Positions 53,837 to 63,251 of a DNA stretch of 64,000 nt are shown in pieces. Position 1 is the stretch's first letter. Each line of letters starts with the position of its first letter. The notes beneath the pieces were generated by a model, which saw nothing but the letters and a program-made list of their open reading frames with translations, was not told where the DNA came from and searched no databases. The translations under genes were made by a program, and so were the position numbers. The DNA is from Vibrio spartinae (GTDB lineage: Bacteria; Pseudomonadota; Gammaproteobacteria; Enterobacterales; Vibrionaceae). The stretch is from positions 3,897,001 to 3,961,000 of the forward strand of contig NZ_AP024907.1 in the NCBI RefSeq assembly GCF_024347135.1, read 5' to 3'.

Positions 53837-54644
53837 ATGATGTTAATGCTACATCTTGAATAATTAATATTCCGGATTCAGCAATTAGATAAGACATATC
53901 TACTAAAATCAGTTTTAAAGAGATTAATAACTTTATTTCAAGAAGAGCACTTTCTTTAGATATCTTTAACGTTTGGCTTATCTCATCACATAAATCGGTG
54001 ATTAAAAATCGTCCTGTACTTAGCATCCCAAGTAGCGTATTGGTATGAATGCTCTGCTCTAGGCTATCAGGCTTTGAACGGAAAGGGGCAGTGGCCCATT
54101 TTATGTTTTTACTCTGGTTTCTAGTGAGTTCATTACCAGTAAAAAGTTTGAATTCAACACCCAATAACTCCCACCAAATTCGCTCTATGTCTAACTTTTC
54201 AGCAGTACGTTTATCGAGCTCGCCAGGTGGCTTAATGGCTACAGCCTGATAAACAGGTTCGGCATTTTGAGGTTTGTACAACGTCAGCAAAAAATCTGTC
54301 GTCATAATAATAGGGGACTTACTTTCAGGATGAATGGGATGCTTCACACAAATAGTGGAAGCAATCCTTTGGGATAAAGTTAGAGGGAGTAAGGGGAACT
54401 GCTCACGGATATCCAAGACAGAACCACTAAAATCAGCGATATAAAAAAATTCGCTTTCTATCGAAGACAGGGTGTGATGGTTTCTACTTGTTTTAAAGCC
54501 AAAAATCTTTGAACGATTCCCATCAGATTTTACATCCTGAGCTCTGTACCAAGGTAAATAGTCTTTATAACTACCTAAACCATAACCATTTTTTAGAGCT
54601 CTCTTAAAGTCTTCCTCTGTTTGAAGTTTTCTGCCTCTGCCCAT
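53808..54644 (-). CDS. tnsA: TnsA 5'-end endonuclease
   Basis: 278 aa (Tn7 TnsA 273). Restriction-enzyme-like site E63 (SSIESEFFY), D117 (MTTDFLLT), K138 (QAVAIKPPGE); the C-terminal part is helix-turn-helix-like. It cuts the 5' strands so that transposition is cut-and-paste. First gene inside the right end. Confidence 0.93.
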   Translation of the reverse strand: MGRGRKLQTEEDFKRALKNGYGLGSYKDYLPWYRAQDVKSDGNRSKIFGFKTSRNHHTLSSIESEFFYIADFSGSVLDIREQFPLLPLTLSQRIASTICVKHPIHPESKSPIIMTTDFLLTLYKPQNAEPVYQAVAIKPPGELDKRTAEKLDIERIWWELLGVEFKLFTGNELTRNQSKNIKWATAPFRSKPDSLEQSIHTNTLLGMLSTGRFLITDLCDEISQTLKISKESALLEIKLLISLKLILVDMSYLIAESGILIIQDVALTSYGRTANGSN

Positions 54645-54688
54645 GTAATTCCCTTAAATTTGTTCTAGAAAGTGTAGTTTACCTTTCA

Positions 54689-54769
54689 TAAAATACAAAC
54701 TTTATTGGAAATAATCAAAATAAAGTACAAACCTAAAACATTAAATACAAACTTTATTGTCTATATACA
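54689..54769. repeat. Transposon right end with three TnsB-type sites
   Basis: Three closely spaced sites with core TACAAACTTTATTG or close: 54689-54708, about 54722-54736 (TACAAACCTAAAA, weaker) and 54740-54761 (identical to the left-end site). Terminal ...TATACA at 54769. They overlap the likely tnsA promoter, so TnsB may autoregulate it. Confidence 0.85.
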
Positions 54770-54774
54770 ACAAT
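54770..54774. repeat. Right target-site duplication ACAAT
   Basis: Matches 12710-12714. Its last base is the last base of the yhiN stop codon. Confidence 0.9.
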
Positions 54775-55961
54775 CAAACCCACTGTCCGGCGACCCAGCC
54801 GGAAGACCAGCACCACTGGAAGTTATATCCGCCAAGCCAACCGGTCACATCCATCACTTCACCGACGAAGAACAGACCGGGGACGGATTTACAAGCCATG
54901 GTTTTCGAAGAGATGGCATCCGTATCGACGCCTCCCTGAGTGACTTCGGCAGTCCGGTAACCTTCGGTGCCATTGGGCAAGATCTGCCAGTGAGTGAGTG
55001 TTTCAACCAAGGCAGTCATTTCTTTGCCGTGCAGTTGCTTGAGCGGCTTATCCACCAGCTCGCCCCGCTCGATCAAGACTTCGACCAAACGCTTGGGTAA
55101 CACTTTCGCAAGGGTATTTTTCACACTTTGATTGGGGTGCTTGGCACAGGACCGGTTCAGCATTTCCCCGATATCTTCATCCGGCACCAAATTCACCGTG
55201 ACCTTCTCCCCCGGCTGCCAATAGGAAGACAGTTGTAACACAGCCGGTCCAGATAACCCGCGGTGGGTGAAAAGCAGCGCTTCTTTAAATGAGGTACCGT
55301 TTTCAGCCGTGAGTACCGCAGGGACAGCGATACCCGATAATTCAGCAAACTGCTCTTTCTCTTCTTTATGAAGCGTAAAAGGCACCAATGCGGCTCTGGT
55401 CGGAATAACCGGCAACCCAAACTGCTCAGCAACTTGATAACCGAAAGGGGTTGCGCCCAGTTTCGGCATCGATAAACCACCGGTTGCAACCACCAGCGAC
55501 TGACATTCAATGGTTTCCTGCCCGGTCTGAAGACGAAAGCCTGCTTCCGTTTTCTCAATGGCCTGAATGTCAACCTGATAACGCTGTTCGATATGAGGCA
55601 AATCACACTCTTGCAGGAGTAAATGGACAATCTCTTTGGCACTATCAAGACAAAACAATTGCCCGTGATCGCGTTCTTCAAATGCAATGCCATACTGAGT
55701 GACCATAGTGATGAAATCCCAGTTGGTATATTGAGATAGTGCGGATTTAACAAAATGTGGATTGCGGCAAAGGTAATGGCTCGCAGAGACATCATAGTTG
55801 GTGAAGTTGCAGCGTCCCCCACCGGAAATCAGGATTTTCCGCCCCGGCTTTTTCGCATGATCGACAACCAAGACTCGTCGTCCCCGTTTACCAGCCTGCG
55901 CAGCACACATCAGCCCCGCGGCTCCGGCGCCGATTACAACGACATCAACCTGTTTGCTCAT
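54774..55961 (-). CDS. yhiN: YhiN/HI0933-family flavoprotein, transposon attachment gene
   Basis: 395 aa. FAD-binding GAGAAGLMCAAQAGKRGRRV at the N-terminus, GRKILISGGGRCNFTN, VVATGGLSMPKLGATPFGY, and C-terminal GLFFVGEVMDVTGWLGGYNF then QWCWSSGWVAG. Predicted FAD-dependent oxidoreductase or rRNA-modifying protein; role not established here. Its highly conserved 3' end is the likely TnsD recognition site. The coding sequence is intact despite the insertion at the stop. Confidence 0.9.
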   Translation of the reverse strand: MSKQVDVVVIGAGAAGLMCAAQAGKRGRRVLVVDHAKKPGRKILISGGGRCNFTNYDVSASHYLCRNPHFVKSALSQYTNWDFITMVTQYGIAFEERDHGQLFCLDSAKEIVHLLLQECDLPHIEQRYQVDIQAIEKTEAGFRLQTGQETIECQSLVVATGGLSMPKLGATPFGYQVAEQFGLPVIPTRAALVPFTLHKEEKEQFAELSGIAVPAVLTAENGTSFKEALLFTHRGLSGPAVLQLSSYWQPGEKVTVNLVPDEDIGEMLNRSCAKHPNQSVKNTLAKVLPKRLVEVLIERGELVDKPLKQLHGKEMTALVETLTHWQILPNGTEGYRTAEVTQGGVDTDAISSKTMACKSVPGLFFVGEVMDVTGWLGGYNFQWCWSSGWVAGQWV

Positions 55962-56012
55962 TCTTATCTCACCAACATCGAACTAAAACGATCTATAACC
56001 ATGAAAGACACG

Positions 56013-56042
56013 AAAAAAGGATGTGCCAGTCAGCACATCCTT
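56013..56042 (-). terminator. Terminator of uspB
   Basis: AAGGATGTGC (56017-56026), loop CAGTCA, GCACATCCTT (56033-56042). Leftward it is followed by a run of T (56018-56013). Confidence 0.85.
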
Positions 56043-56114
56043 CATCAATTGAAGAATGATTCTAACGTCAAGCGCGTCATTTTACCAATCAAGCGCCCGA
56101 CGTGGCAGTTCTCT

Positions 56115-56438
56115 TTACAGAATCAGCGAGGTAAGCATCGTGATTCCGACAAGAGCAGACGAGAGTATAAAGAGTTGTCTTACCCGTTCACATTTACCCG
56201 TAAACACTGAGTCATGATGATGGAGATACTCTTTACTTTTGATGTAATGAAATAAACGGACCTGTTTATTCATATTACCGTGAGTGGTGAAAAATCCGGG
56301 ACCGTCTACTTGCTGATACAAGAGAGGATGAGCTTCACGCATGATATAAATCAATGCCCGAAGCGCTGTGAGGTACCGCGCAACATTAACCAGTGTCACT
56401 CCCATGAGTGCGAATAAGATCGTATCTTCGCTGATCAT
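56115..56438 (-). CDS. uspB: Universal stress protein B
   Basis: 107 aa (E. coli 111). Two membrane helices; conserved [49 protein letters not shown] and [17 protein letters not shown]. Inner-membrane stress protein, sigma-S-linked in E. coli. Neighbour of uspA as in E. coli. Confidence 0.9.
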   Translation of the reverse strand: MISEDTILFALMGVTLVNVARYLTALRALIYIMREAHPLLYQQVDGPGFFTTHGNMNKQVRLFHYIKSKEYLHHHDSVFTGKCERVRQLFILSSALVGITMLTSLIL

Positions 56439-56504
56439 CTTTTCCTCCCTACATCTTCACGAGGCTCTCAAAGAAAAAGACAATCAGCAGTGATATTTCT
56501 GAGA

Positions 56505-57032
56505 TTACCCGGCTTGAGAATCCATTACGGAAGATGAACCTTCATTTACCATGTCTGCTAAATCTTTATCGATGAAGAACAGGGCTTTACCATCTTCACC
56601 AACCAGCTCTAACTTGTCTAAAATCCCTTTAAACAATTTTTCTTCTTCATGCTGCTCAGCCACATACCACTGAAGAAAATTAAAGGTCGAGTAATCTTGA
56701 GATGTGAACGCTGCATGGGCCAACTTATTGATTTTTTGAGTTATCATTTGCTCATGTTCGTATGTTTCGCGGAAAACCTCTCCTAAACTGTCATAATCAT
56801 GTTTGGGCGCATCAATCGCACCGAGAATAGGCAACGCTCCTGTCTCACTCACATAAGTAAACAGACGCTGCATGTGCTGCATTTCTTCCTGAGCATGAGA
56901 ACGAAGAAACATTGCTGCACCTTCAAAGCCTTTATCTTCACACCAAGCACTCATTTGTAAGTATAGATTGGATGAGAAAAATTCGAGATTAATTTGATCA
57001 TTTAGTTGATCAACCATTGCCTGTGCTAGCAT
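56505..57032 (-). CDS. ftnA: Bacterial ferritin FtnA
   Basis: 175 aa from ATG 57032 (AGGAGACACAGTT upstream). Ferroxidase ligands in [34 protein letters not shown] and [14 protein letters not shown]. Stores iron as a 24-mer cage. The longer frame to 57086 lacks a ribosome site. Confidence 0.92.
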   Translation of the reverse strand: MLAQAMVDQLNDQINLEFFSSNLYLQMSAWCEDKGFEGAAMFLRSHAQEEMQHMQRLFTYVSETGALPILGAIDAPKHDYDSLGEVFRETYEHEQMITQKINKLAHAAFTSQDYSTFNFLQWYVAEQHEEEKLFKGILDKLELVGEDGKALFFIDKDLADMVNEGSSSVMDSQAG

Positions 57033-57190
57033 AACTGTGTCTCCTGATTTACTCTCGTATTGATTGAAATATAACACCGTCAACACTTTATCATCTTCTG
57101 ACTGAGAAGTGGAACTGAGATCATTCCGACAATTTTTTTTTCAGGGCGATGCTAAAGTGAAATTATCAGATATGAAACGGAGACAATACA

Positions 57191-57616
57191 ATGAGCTATA
57201 AACATATCTTAGTTACAGTCGATTTGTCTGAGGAAAGCCGAGTTCTAGTCGATAAAGCTGTGGCATTGGCAAAACCTCTCGGAGCAAAATTGTCTTTCAT
57301 TCATATTGATGTGAATTATGCCGAACTGTACACAGGGCTAATCGATATCAATCTGGCAGAGACACAGCATCAATCCATGGAAATGTCACAAAAACATTTA
57401 CAAGATATTGCAACGCACGCTAATTATCCGATTCATCACACCTTGGTCGGCAGTGGTGATTTAGGCCATGAAATTTGTGAAACGATCAATGAATATGAAA
57501 TCGATTTAGTTGTCTGTGGGCATCATCAGGATTTCTGGAGCAAACTACTGTCCTCAACCAAACTCCTCATCAACTGTTCTCCGGTTGATATGCTGGTCGT
57601 GCCACTCAAAGACTGA
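57191..57616 (+). CDS. uspA: Universal stress protein A
   Basis: 141 aa. HILVTVDLSEESRVLVDKAV start, GDLGHEICETINEYEIDLVV, CGHHQDFWSKLLSSTKLLIN and VDMLVVPL. Single-domain UspA-type cytoplasmic protein induced by growth arrest. Divergent from ftnA. Confidence 0.92.
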   Translation: MSYKHILVTVDLSEESRVLVDKAVALAKPLGAKLSFIHIDVNYAELYTGLIDINLAETQHQSMEMSQKHLQDIATHANYPIHHTLVGSGDLGHEICETINEYEIDLVVCGHHQDFWSKLLSSTKLLINCSPVDMLVVPLKD

Positions 57617-57674
57617 CGTACGGGGAAAACTTCGCTAGACTCTGAGCCATTATTGATCATGTTGAAATTATCAT

Positions 57675-58538
57675 ATGGCTTATCTTTCTGCGATTACCCT
57701 GTTATGGGCTTTTTCATTCAGCCTGATCGGTGTTTATCTCGCCGGTCAGGTTGATTCTTGGTTCTCCGTTCTCATGCGCATCGCGCTGGCAAGTGTGGTG
57801 TTTTTACCCTTTTTGAAATTCCGGCAGGTTGCTAAATCTCTGATCATCAAACTGATGGCTATCGGGGGGATTCAACTTGGTCTGATGTATTGCTTTTACT
57901 ACCAATCCTTTTTGTTACTCAGTGTCCCTGAAGTGTTGTTATTTACGGTATTTACACCGGTATATGTCACGTTGATTTATGATCTGCTCAAAGGCCGTTT
58001 CTCACCTTGGTATCTCGTCACCGCTGTTGTCGCCGTTTTAGGGACCGTCATTATCAAACAAACCGACGTCCAAGAAGACTTTCTACTGGGTTTTTTGGTT
58101 GTTCAGGGGGCGAATCTTTGTTTTGCTATCGGTCAGGTCGGTTACAAATATTTAGTGGAAAATAATGACACAAAGCTCCCGCAACACACGATATTTGGCT
58201 ATTTTTATCTCGGTGCTTTGATCGTCGCAACCATTGCTTTTCTACTCTTTGGTCACTCAGATAAGTTACCGACCACTTCGCTGCAATGGGGCATACTAGT
58301 CTATCTGGGGTTAATCGCTTCAGGATTAGGATTTTTTATGTGGAATAAAGGGGCTTGTCTGGTCAATGCCGGTGCGCTGGCGATCATGAACAATGCGCTT
58401 GTACCAGCCGGTTTGATCGTAAACCTCTTGATCTGGAACCGAGATGCCAATCTACCGAAACTAATCCTCGGTGGTACCATCATTATGCTTTCGCTGTGGA
58501 TCAATGAAACTTGGGTCAAACGCAGAGTTGCGCAGTAA
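57675..58538 (+). CDS. EamA/DMT-family transporter
   Basis: 287 aa, ten predicted membrane helices in two EamA repeats (AITLLWAFSFSLIGVYLAGQ; VVQGANLCFAIGQVGYKYLV). Drug/metabolite transporter superfamily; substrate unknown. 58 bp after uspA. Confidence 0.85.
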   Translation: MAYLSAITLLWAFSFSLIGVYLAGQVDSWFSVLMRIALASVVFLPFLKFRQVAKSLIIKLMAIGGIQLGLMYCFYYQSFLLLSVPEVLLFTVFTPVYVTLIYDLLKGRFSPWYLVTAVVAVLGTVIIKQTDVQEDFLLGFLVVQGANLCFAIGQVGYKYLVENNDTKLPQHTIFGYFYLGALIVATIAFLLFGHSDKLPTTSLQWGILVYLGLIASGLGFFMWNKGACLVNAGALAIMNNALVPAGLIVNLLIWNRDANLPKLILGGTIIMLSLWINETWVKRRVAQ

Positions 58539-58598
58539 CACCATTATTTATAACAAAATCCATTTATAACAAAAACGCATCACGAAGACCGTATAAAT

Positions 58599-58625
58599 AA
58601 AAAGATGGCCTATGACCATCTTTTT
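58599..58625. terminator. Bidirectional terminator
   Basis: AAAAAGATGG (58599-58608), 7-base loop, CCATCTTTTT (58616-58625); A run before and T run after. It serves the EamA gene and the convergent small gene. Confidence 0.85.
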
Positions 58626-58685
58626 CTCTTTATACATCCATATTTGATAAAACCAAGAGATAAGTGATTAATCACTTACAAGCGT

Positions 58686-59051
58686 TCAGCAAGCTATCTT
58701 CTCCAGCCTTTTTTGAATTTTCCCGGATTCTTTACACAATTTCTTTTGCTGGCGGATTAATTTCTTAATCTGCTTACGGGCTTTCTTGTCTGTCTGCTGC
58801 TTCTTAAATTGTTTGAGTGTTTTTTTATCCCATAGCGGCAGGGTAATATTCAGCTGTGATGATGATATTTCCGGAGTGATCGGTTGATGCATCGGGGCGG
58901 GAAGTTCTACCGGCTTGCATAAACGAGAGCATTGGTTCGCGCTTCTCGCACAAGACAGGCAGACAAACTTTGGGGCACTCACCAAATGGTGAATATCTCC
59001 TAGTGTATGGCGGATTTCACGTCGGTCAAACTGACACAGGCGCTTGCTCAT
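58686..59051 (-). CDS. Cys/Lys-rich small protein of unknown function
   Basis: 121 aa. N-terminal half with Cys at 6, 31, 34, 41 and 45 (FVCLSCARSANQCSRLC), which could hold zinc or a cluster. C-terminal half is strongly basic (KTLKQFKKQQTDKKARKQIK). The promoter region contains an AT-rich near-palindrome around 59065-59085 that faintly recalls a Fur box. Family not recognised. Confidence 0.65.
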   Translation of the reverse strand: MSKRLCQFDRREIRHTLGDIHHLVSAPKFVCLSCARSANQCSRLCKPVELPAPMHQPITPEISSSQLNITLPLWDKKTLKQFKKQQTDKKARKQIKKLIRQQKKLCKESGKIQKRLEKIAC

Positions 59052-59167
59052 GCTTCACCCCAATAAAAATAATAATTATTCTTAATTAGATATACAAAGC
59101 AATCGTCCGGGAATCAAGTAAAATTATCAAGTCAAACGATCATATCGCTTGGGGATTGGTGGGCAGG

Positions 59168-59947
59168 CTATACTTTCTCATCCATGGCAGCATTGACGTA
59201 AACATCAAAGCGGTTTTTCTTGGTTTCTACAGCCATGGTTGGTCGCTGTTCATCAAGCCACGGCGCGTAATCCGGACGCTTAACCACGACCCGCTTTTTC
59301 GCCAAACGCAGTGCTGGTATTAACAACGCATCAGCATCTTCATCGGCACCAACCAAAGATTGAAAGACGCGCATCTCTTTCTTCACCAATGCCGTTTTCT
59401 TCTTACTCACCGGATGAGGATACATCGGATCGAGATAAACGACGTCTGGCTGGATGTGATGCTCAAGATTCTCTAGCGCCCGGTGACTACTCTCATGCAA
59501 TAGTGTCATCCGCTCACTGACCCATGCGCCGATCTCAACATCTGCACAAGCTCGTCTCAGTCCGTCTTCCAATAAAGCCGCAACCACAGGGTGACGTTCA
59601 ACCATCAAAACCTGACAGCCTAAAGACGCCAGTACAAACGCATCACGACCCAATCCGGCCGTTGCATCAAGCACAACAGGCGTTACACCTTTGTTGAGTC
59701 CAACCGCTTTAGCAATTGCCTGACCTTTGCCACCACCGAATTTACGCCGATGAGCAACCGCACCACCGACAAAATCAACGTAGATAGCGCCCAATTTGGG
59801 CTCATCCAACTGACGCAATTCCAACCGTGTTTCGGTCAGCACTAAAGCAAACGGGCTGGCAGGGGTATGTTCAAGCTGCCAACGCTCAGCAATCGCATCT
59901 AAGGTTGACTGTTTATCAGGGGACTCTGTTAACAACTGTTGTGGCAA
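59168..59947 (-). CDS. rsmJ: 16S rRNA m2G1516 methyltransferase RsmJ
   Basis: 259 aa from TTG 59947, placed 7 bases after AGAGGAG. From this start the alignment to E. coli RsmJ is gap-free up to the RWxLEH motif. An upstream GTG lies before the ribosome site. Motifs: [38 protein letters not shown] (SAM loop), [10 protein letters not shown] (catalytic region), [12 protein letters not shown]. Methylates G1516. Confidence 0.92.
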   Translation of the reverse strand: MPQQLLTESPDKQSTLDAIAERWQLEHTPASPFALVLTETRLELRQLDEPKLGAIYVDFVGGAVAHRRKFGGGKGQAIAKAVGLNKGVTPVVLDATAGLGRDAFVLASLGCQVLMVERHPVVAALLEDGLRRACADVEIGAWVSERMTLLHESSHRALENLEHHIQPDVVYLDPMYPHPVSKKKTALVKKEMRVFQSLVGADEDADALLIPALRLAKKRVVVKRPDYAPWLDEQRPTMAVETKKNRFDVYVNAAMDEKV

Positions 59948-60077
59948 AAAACATTCTCCTCTGATCACCGCTGCGGTAATCCGTATGAAATCAACTTGAC
60001 GGTATACATCATTTGGCTATTTGAATGATAGAATAGCCTGATATGATAGCACTGTAATATCGATATAATCTCTAAAC

Positions 60078-60101
60078 CTCAGAACGTCATGACGTTCTGA
60101 G
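60078..60101. promoter_or_regulatory. 24-bp perfect palindrome upstream of asnC
   Basis: CTCAGAACGTCA and its complement meet at 60089/60090 with no loop bases. It is about 44 bp before asnC. An operator (possibly for autoregulation) or a terminator-like hairpin; no T run directly follows. Confidence 0.5.
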
Positions 60102-60144
60102 TCTATTTCCTATAAAAACATAAAAGCTCAAACAAGGAATAATC

Positions 60145-60609
60145 ATGCATCCCAATACGGCTAAGCTAGACGATTTGGATCGCGCCATCCTCCAAAAATT
60201 AATGGATGATGCCCGCACACCCTACGCAGAAATGGCAAAGCAATTTAATGTCAGCCCGGCAACAATCCACGTTCGCATCGAAAAAATGAAAAACGCAGAT
60301 ATCATCCAAAAAACAGAAGTCGTCGTGAACACCAAAAAACTGGGCTACGACGTCTGCTGTTTTATTGGTATTAATCTGAACGCCGCAAGAGACTATCACT
60401 CAGCCTTAGAAAAGCTGAATGCGCTCGATGAAGTTGTCGAAGCCTATTATACAACGGGAGCATACAATATATTTGCAAAATTAATGTGTCACTCAATTGA
60501 AGAACTTCAATACGTACTCATCGATAAATTGCAAAGTATTGATGAGGTTCAATCTACTGAAACATTAATTTCATTACAAAACCCCATCAATCGAAACGTC
60601 ATCCCATAA
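60145..60609 (+). CDS. asnC: AsnC-type Lrp/AsnC regulator
   Basis: 154 aa. Helix-turn-helix TPYAEMAKQFNVSPATIHVR, then GYDVCCFIGINL, VEAYYTTGAYNIFAKLMCHS and IDEVQSTETLISLQNPI, near identical in pattern to E. coli AsnC. Asparagine-responsive activator of asnA in E. coli; asnA is not the adjacent gene here. Confidence 0.92.
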   Translation: MHPNTAKLDDLDRAILQKLMDDARTPYAEMAKQFNVSPATIHVRIEKMKNADIIQKTEVVVNTKKLGYDVCCFIGINLNAARDYHSALEKLNALDEVVEAYYTTGAYNIFAKLMCHSIEELQYVLIDKLQSIDEVQSTETLISLQNPINRNVIP

Positions 60610-60652
60610 TGGACGGTATAAAAACCATGTAAATACAGTTGACTTTATAAAG

Positions 60653-60937
60653 CTATTTTTTACTTAAATAATCCAAGAGCTCTTCCGCGGAAATACCTTG
60701 AGCTGCTAAATTTTTTGCCATTGTTTCAACTTGCTCATATTTGCGGGAGTCAATCACTTGCTCAAATTGATAAACCAAGTCACGCAGCACAGGAACAGGC
60801 ACTTGTTTAGCGGCACTACGAATGCGCTCACTACTCTGGTTGCCCAATTCACTGAGCAATTTTCCAAACATGACCTTCTCAGGTGTTTCATCAAGTTGCT
60901 CTAAAATTCGAGCCATTTCATAAGTTGTCATCGACAT
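60653..60937 (-). CDS. Small alpha-helical hypothetical protein
   Basis: 94 aa, all-helical (MARILEQLDETPEKVMFGKL; KYEQVETMAKNLAAQGISAE), ending ELLDYLSKK. TGGAAATCACAT precedes the ATG. Convergent with asnC. The C-terminal motif recalls H-NS/Hha-type tails only weakly; family not recognised. Confidence 0.6.
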   Translation of the reverse strand: MSMTTYEMARILEQLDETPEKVMFGKLLSELGNQSSERIRSAAKQVPVPVLRDLVYQFEQVIDSRKYEQVETMAKNLAAQGISAEELLDYLSKK

Positions 60938-61189
60938 ATGTGATTTCCAAAAAATATTATAATGTTAAAGATATGTCTAAATAATAATCGGGAGCGAACA
61001 TATAAATATAAACGGTTTCGCAAACGATTGATTGCTATTTATTCATATAGAACATCACATTCGATGTCCTATATGAATAAGGATACTTATCATGCAAAAT
61101 TGCGAGTCAGAGAAAAAAAGCGTAGCTTATTTTACATCACTCACTCACGAGTAGCATTTTACTATCTACGACAAAAAGGATAACAACAG

Positions 61190-62986
61190 ATGCAAGGTCA
61201 TATATCTGAACGCATATCAAATATAAGAAGCTGGCTAAAAGAAAACCAACTTGATGCGCTGATTGTTCCTCATGAGGACGAATATCTGGGAGAATATCTA
61301 CCCGCCCACAATGAACGCCTGCAATGGCTTACAGGCTTTACTGGTTCTGCGGGTGTTGCCGTCGTTACCCAAGAGCATGCATCAATTTTCGTTGATGGCC
61401 GCTATACGGTCCAAGTTACCAAACAAGTACCAGAATCAATATTTGAATATCATCATCTAATTGAAGAACCATTTCTCGATTGGATAATAGACCATCTTTC
61501 CCCAAACAGTAAAGTCGGATTCGATCCGCGTCTTCACCGGAGCCTATGGATAACACATGCTCAACAAAAAATCTCGGGAAAATTCACACTGTGTCCGCTA
61601 CAGGATAACCCAATTGATCTGTTATGGCAGGACCGTCCAGTGCCATTTTTTTCAAAAATGTGGTTCATGGACCTCAAACAATCCGGTCAGAGCAGTGAAG
61701 ATAAACGACAAGCCATTGCCGACATCCTCAGAAAAAAAACCGCTCATTGCGCGCTATTGACGCAATCAGATTCGATCTGCTGGCTACTCAATATTCGCGG
61801 ACAAGATATCGCTTGCCTCCCAGTACTGCTGACTTATGCCATTATTTATGACGATGCCAGTGTTGATCTGTTCATCGACCCACAACGTGTGATTGAAGAA
61901 TTTGATCGCCATGTCGGGCCGGGGGTCAGAATCTGCCCACCGGAAACACTGGAACACGCACTAACAAACTTACAAGGCAAACAGGTTTTACTGGATCCCG
62001 ACACCTGCAATGCTTGGTTCAGCCTGACTTTACAAAATGCCGGTGTCTCCGTCATTCACGGTGCCGATCCTTGTATGCTACCGAAAGCAGCGAAAAACGC
62101 CAGTGAAATCGCAGGAATGCAAGCCTGTCACATTCGTGATGGCGCTGCAATGGCGAAGTTCTTATCTTGGTTGGATCAAGAAGTTGCTCAAGGCCATATG
62201 CATAATGAAGCCACATTATCGGATCAATTGGCTGAATTCAGACAACAAGATCCAACGTTGCTGGACTTCAGTTTTAGCACCATTTCCGCCGCCGGAAGCA
62301 ATGCAGCCATGTGCCATTATAATCACCTCAATCAACCGACCCCCGGGCAGCTGACACCGGACAGTTTCTATCTGGTCGATTCCGGTGGTCAATATACCGA
62401 TGGTACGACAGATATTACCCGCACCGTTGCGATAGGTACCCCATCGGCCCTAATGAAACAGCAATTTACACTGGTTTTAAAAGGTCATATCGCACTGGCA
62501 AGCGCGCGTTTCCCACAGGGAACATCCGGACATCAGCTTGATGCACTGGCACGTCAGCATTTATGGGCCCATGGTTACGATTTCGACCACGGTACGGGTC
62601 ATGGTGTCGGCCACTGCCTCAACGTCCATGAAGGGCCACAACGTATCAGCAAAGCCCCGAATACCGTCGCATTACTGCCGGGCATGGTCGTGTCAAATGA
62701 ACCCGGTTATTACCGTGCGGATCAGTTTGGCATTCGTATCGAAAATCTGGAACTGGTTACTCCGGTAACAACCGCAGGCGATTTTAATATGTTGGGATTT
62801 GAATCTTTAACACGCTGTCCGATCGACCAGCGCGCAATTGATCGGTCATTACTCAACGATGCTGAAATTCAGTGGCTCAATACATATCACCAAAAGGTCT
62901 GGGATGAGGTTTCACCGCTCGTCAGTGGTACCGTGAAAGCATGGCTCAAACAAGCAACTCAGCCAATCGCTGAATCATCATGCTGA
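61190..62986 (+). CDS. Xaa-Pro aminopeptidase (M24B)
   Basis: 598 aa, the three-domain long form. Two creatinase-like N-terminal domains (LDALIVPHEDEYLGEYLPAH, SIFVDGRYTVQV) and a C-terminal pita-bread domain with metal ligands in YLVDSGGQYTDGTTDITRT, FDHGTGHGVGHCLNVHEGP, VVSNEPGYY and GIRIENLELV. Cleaves N-terminal residues before proline. AAAGGATAACAACAG upstream. Confidence 0.92.
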   Translation: MQGHISERISNIRSWLKENQLDALIVPHEDEYLGEYLPAHNERLQWLTGFTGSAGVAVVTQEHASIFVDGRYTVQVTKQVPESIFEYHHLIEEPFLDWIIDHLSPNSKVGFDPRLHRSLWITHAQQKISGKFTLCPLQDNPIDLLWQDRPVPFFSKMWFMDLKQSGQSSEDKRQAIADILRKKTAHCALLTQSDSICWLLNIRGQDIACLPVLLTYAIIYDDASVDLFIDPQRVIEEFDRHVGPGVRICPPETLEHALTNLQGKQVLLDPDTCNAWFSLTLQNAGVSVIHGADPCMLPKAAKNASEIAGMQACHIRDGAAMAKFLSWLDQEVAQGHMHNEATLSDQLAEFRQQDPTLLDFSFSTISAAGSNAAMCHYNHLNQPTPGQLTPDSFYLVDSGGQYTDGTTDITRTVAIGTPSALMKQQFTLVLKGHIALASARFPQGTSGHQLDALARQHLWAHGYDFDHGTGHGVGHCLNVHEGPQRISKAPNTVALLPGMVVSNEPGYYRADQFGIRIENLELVTPVTTAGDFNMLGFESLTRCPIDQRAIDRSLLNDAEIQWLNTYHQKVWDEVSPLVSGTVKAWLKQATQPIAESSC

Positions 62987-63011
62987 TCTAACTTTCCCGC
63001 GTTGAAGTACA

Positions 63012-63042
63012 CCAGTCGATCACTTTGATTGACTGGTTTTTT
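63012..63042 (+). terminator. Terminator of the aminopeptidase gene
   Basis: CCAGTC-G-ATCA (63012-63022) pairs with TGAT-T-GACTGG (63026-63036), then six T. Confidence 0.8.
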
Positions 63043-63162
63043 AACAACCGTATAACCCCCACTATATCCCCCACCAACAAAGATTAGACCACTAAATACT
63101 ATTTATGATTTAAATGTCTAATTTAAAACAAAAAATACCATACAAAAACTAAATTGAGACAG

Positions 63163-63234
63163 TTTTTGATCAAAAAAGATTTGAAATCAAAACAATTTGC
63201 GTGTTACTTTTTTGTTAATTAATCGTTCAATTAA
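63163..63234. promoter_or_regulatory. Control region of the bet operon
   Basis: TTTTTGATCAAAAA palindrome (63163-63176) and a dyad TTAATT (63215-63220) / AATTAA (63229-63234) around AATCGTTC. The latter includes CGTTCAAT, like the E. coli bet operator region, and lies 18 bp before betI. Likely BetI autoregulation. Confidence 0.5.
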
Positions 63235-63251
63235 AAAAATATGGAGTCTCT

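Larger units (their letters stand above)
12715..54769. mobile_element. Tn7-like transposon with metal-resistance cargo (42,055 bp)
   Basis: Ends are TGTGCAGC at 12715 and, in inverted orientation, TGTATATA ending at 54769. Each is followed at base 9 by the same 22 bases (12723-12744 and the complement of 54740-54761), a TnsB-site-like repeat. The 5-bp duplication ACAAT flanks both ends. The tnsA-tnsB-tnsC-tnsD order, transcribed inward from the right end next to the target gene, is as in Tn7. No tnsE and no cas genes were seen. The right end abuts the yhiN stop codon. Cargo: a NA37/RelA-SpoT pair, an extra TniQ, Tn3 debris, and the copper/silver island. An IS256-family copy is nested in tnsD. 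Confidence 0.95.

Noticed and set aside
55193..55822. 209-codon minus-strand ORF
   Set aside because: Other-frame shadow of yhiN with no recognisable domain.
61002..61180. 73-codon plus-strand ORF before the aminopeptidase
   Set aside because: Basic, AT-rich product, no ribosome site, not protein-like; probably leader sequence.
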